Shown here in pieces: positions 62,154 to 64,000 of a DNA stretch of 64,000 nucleotides; position 1 is the first letter of the stretch, and each line of letters opens with the position of its first letter. The notes beneath the pieces were generated by a model. It did not search any database and had not been told where the DNA came from. It worked only from the letters and a program-made list of their open reading frames with translations. Source of the stretch: JADJPO01 sp963724535 (GTDB lineage Bacteria; Actinomycetota; Actinomycetes; Actinomycetales; Kineosporiaceae); NCBI GenBank assembly GCA_963724535.1, contig CAVRVD010000016.1:62001-126000 (forward strand), read 5' to 3'. Made by a program: the position numbers and the translations under genes.

Positions 62154-62321
62154 ATGGCGGCGATGAAGCCGAGGACTGGCGACGGCCCGCTCGAGGTCAC
62201 GAAGGAGGGCCGCGGCATCGTCATGCGCGTGCCGCTGCAGGGCGGCGGCCGGCTGGTCGTCGAGCTGACTCCGGAGGAGGCGGGCGATCTGGGCGACGCC
62301 CTCAAGGCGGTCCTCGTCTGA
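62154..62321 (+). CDS. DUF3117 family protein
   Basis: 55 residues, very short: MAAMKPRTGDGPLEVTKEGR followed by IVMRVPLQGGGRLVVELTPE and a Leu/Ala-rich end. This is a highly conserved actinobacterial family of unknown function, with almost invariant sequence. AAAGGGGA lies upstream. A strong terminator follows, so it is probably monocistronic. Confidence 0.93.
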   Translation: MAAMKPRTGDGPLEVTKEGRGIVMRVPLQGGGRLVVELTPEEAGDLGDALKAVLV

Positions 62322-62409
62322 CCGTCACGCCTCCGGGCAGCCGGTAGCGGGATCAGACGTACGGCACGAAACGACTCCCACAACGAACCACCGCGAGACC
62401 GTCGAACGC

Positions 62410-62454
62410 GACACGGCAGGGCCCCGGACCGACGTCCGGGGCCCCTGTCGTGTC
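62410..62454 (+). terminator. Strong hairpin terminator after the DUF3117 gene
   Basis: Core stem GGCCCCGGAC (62420-62429), loop CGAC, GTCCGGGGCC (62434-62443); outer GACACGGCAG pairs with CTGTCGTGTC after one bulged C. No U-tract. Confidence 0.8.
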
Positions 62455-62480
62455 GGCGGATCGTGTCCTGTCGTCCCGAG

Positions 62481-62486
62481 TAGGTT
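62481..62486 (+). promoter_or_regulatory. -10 element for leaderless pepA mRNA
   Basis: TAGGTT, 6 nt before ATG 62493. Confidence 0.5.
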
Positions 62487-62492
62487 GACCCG

Positions 62493-64000
62493 ATGGGCAC
62501 CGTGCACACCGGGGTGGGGATCGACGAGCTGCTGGCTGGACCCGGTCGGCACCCGGCCCTCGCCGACGTTGACGTGCTCGCCACCGGAGTCGGTCAGGGC
62601 CCGAAGGCCACCCGAGCGGCCGAACGCTCCGCCCGAGCCTACGGCGTCGACCTGGCCGCGATGTTTGCGGCCGAGTCGTTCCGGGGTCGGGTCGGCGAGG
62701 TGGTCCGGGTACCGGTGCAGCCTCCCACAGGCCCCCCCGCGGACCCTGCGCTGCCGGCCCGTTGGCTGCTGGTCGGCACCGGGGCCGGCACCCCGACCGA
62801 CCTGCGCCGTGGCGCGGCCGCGCTGGCCAGGGTGGTGCGTGGCCGCCGCCACCTGGCCGCCGACCTGATCGGGTCGGGTCGGGGCCGGCCCGCGGCGCAG
62901 GCGGTCCGCGCTGTGGTCGAGGGCCTGCTCCTGGGCGGGCACGCCGCGCCGACCCAGCGCACCGCGGCCGCCGCCGACCGGGCAGCCGTCGGCCAGGTGC
63001 TGCTGCTCGGTGACCTGCCCGCCGATGCCCTGGCCCGCGGTGAGCTGCACGCCCGGACGGGAGCCTGGGCGCGTGACCTGGCGGTCACGCCGTCCTCGGT
63101 GAAGTCGCCGGCCTGGATGGTCGAGCAGGCCCGGGCGGTGGCCGAACGGTCCGGGCTGACGATCGAGATCTGGGACGCCGCGCGGCTGCAGGAGGAGTCG
63201 TTCGGGGGCCTGCTGGCTGTCGGCGGGGGCTCGGCGACCCCGCCGTACCTGGTCCGGCTCGACCACCACCCGGACGGGCCGGGCCGGCCCGCGGACCGTC
63301 GCGGACGTCGTCCGGTGGTGCTGGTCGGCAAGGGGATCACCTTCGACACCGGCGGCATCTCGCTCAAGCCGCGTCCGGCGATGGTCGGGATGAAGAGCGA
63401 CATGGCCGGGGCCGGGGCCGTGCTGGCCGTGCTGACGGCCTGCCGGGAGGCCGGGGTGCGTGTCCCGGTGACCGGCCTGCTCCCGCTCGCCGAGAATGCC
63501 ATCGGCGCCACCGCCTACCGGCCCAGTGACGTGGTCCGTCACTACGGCGGGCGGACCGTCGAGGTGACGAACACCGACGCCGAAGGACGGATGGTGCTGG
63601 CTGATGCCCTCGCCTACGCCGATGACCGGCTCGACCCGGCCGTCCTGGTCGACGTCGCGACGCTGACCGGGGCCGCCACGCAGGGACTGGGCCGTCGGCA
63701 CGCGGCCCTGTTCAGCCCGGACGACGCCCTGGCCCGCTCGCTCACCGCGGCCGGGCTGGCCAGTGGTGAGCGGCTGTGGCGGATGCCGCTGGTCGAGGAG
63801 TACCGGGCCTGGCTGGACTCCGACATCGCTGACCTGCGCCAGGTGACCAGTCATCCGGCCGGCGGCGGTGGCGCGGTCCTGGCCGCGTTGTTCCTGCAGT
63901 CCTTCGCCGGCGGCCGACCCTGGGCCCACCTGGACATCGCCGGACCGGCCCGTTCCGAGCGTGAGGAGCACGAGGTGCCCAAAGGGCCGACCGGGTTCGG
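62493..64000 (+). CDS. pepA: M17 leucyl aminopeptidase, cut by the window end
   Basis: Open from ATG 62493 to the last base, 502 codons visible. M17 enzymes remove N-terminal residues with two metal ions. The catalytic region has GKGITFDTGGISLKP, KSDMAGAGAVL and the family signature NTDAEGRMVLADALAYA. The last visible stretch, AHLDIAGPARSEREEHEVPK, is near the normal C-terminus, so only about 10-20 residues are missing. Confidence 0.94.
   Translation, partial: MGTVHTGVGIDELLAGPGRHPALADVDVLATGVGQGPKATRAAERSARAYGVDLAAMFAAESFRGRVGEVVRVPVQPPTGPPADPALPARWLLVGTGAGTPTDLRRGAAALARVVRGRRHLAADLIGSGRGRPAAQAVRAVVEGLLLGGHAAPTQRTAAAADRAAVGQVLLLGDLPADALARGELHARTGAWARDLAVTPSSVKSPAWMVEQARAVAERSGLTIEIWDAARLQEESFGGLLAVGGGSATPPYLVRLDHHPDGPGRPADRRGRRPVVLVGKGITFDTGGISLKPRPAMVGMKSDMAGAGAVLAVLTACREAGVRVPVTGLLPLAENAIGATAYRPSDVVRHYGGRTVEVTNTDAEGRMVLADALAYADDRLDPAVLVDVATLTGAATQGLGRRHAALFSPDDALARSLTAAGLASGERLWRMPLVEEYRAWLDSDIADLRQVTSHPAGGGGAVLAALFLQSFAGGRPWAHLDIAGPARSEREEHEVPKGPTGF

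Overview
The window is very GC-rich bacterial DNA with actinobacterial gene content. Evidence for this includes a mycothiol gene (mshB), the tiny DUF3117 protein, class I lysyl-tRNA synthetase, 13E12-type HNH remnants, long Ala/Lys tails on ribosomal proteins, and many start codons preceded at 5-8 nt by an ANNNT -10 element instead of a Shine-Dalgarno. EF-Tu and the general gene set look like Frankiales/Geodermatophilales-type actinomycetes, but the sequence alone does not fix the genus.

Region 1 (1-20221) is the translation super-cluster on the + strand: end of fusA, tuf, then the S10 cluster (rpsJ-rplC-rplD-rplW-rplB-rpsS-rplV-rpsC-rplP-rpmC-rpsQ), the spc cluster (rplN-rplX-rplE-rpsN-[unknown small gene]-rpsH-rplF-rplR-rpsE-rpmD-rplO-secY-adk-map) and the alpha cluster (infA-rpmJ-rpsM-rpsK-rpsD-rpoA-rplQ-truA). 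Most genes overlap or lie within 70 nt and are probably translationally coupled. Oddities are an 86-codon unrecognised gene between rpsN and rpsH, and an extra C-terminal domain on L17.

Region 2 (about 20.2-31.5 kb) is a mobile-element graveyard directly after truA, where rplM-rpsI might be expected. It holds IS66 fragments at both edges, a nearly full ISL3-family transposase, a mobC-relaxase pair (relaxase frameshifted), a nested inverted repeat with short iterated repeats that could be an origin or transfer site, IS701-, IS1380- and IS110-like fragments, a two-gene cassette encoding an unknown secreted protein and partner, an intact GNAT acetyltransferase, and a decayed 13E12/HNH gene.

Region 3 (31.6-64.0 kb) is ordinary chromosome: an unassigned GTPase-like P-loop protein, trmB, a VIT-family transporter, a pterin-dehydratase/VOC fusion, Nudix, an S58 peptidase, typA, mshB, a divergent FtsH-like AAA protease, flavin reductase, a VanW-domain protein, a GNAT protein, a 7Fe ferredoxin followed by dapC (with dapD and dapE 7 kb on, so lysine/diaminopimelate synthesis is concentrated here), a DUF559-like protein flanked by repeats, class I lysS, gltA, a lysozyme-like membrane protein, a GGDEF protein, a LOG-family protein, a secreted protein, a DivIVA-domain protein, an SRPBCC-Tag glycosylase fusion, DUF3117, and the start of an M17 leucyl aminopeptidase cut by the window end.

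No tRNA, rRNA or CRISPR array was seen. All calls are by reading the sequence; no database search was run.
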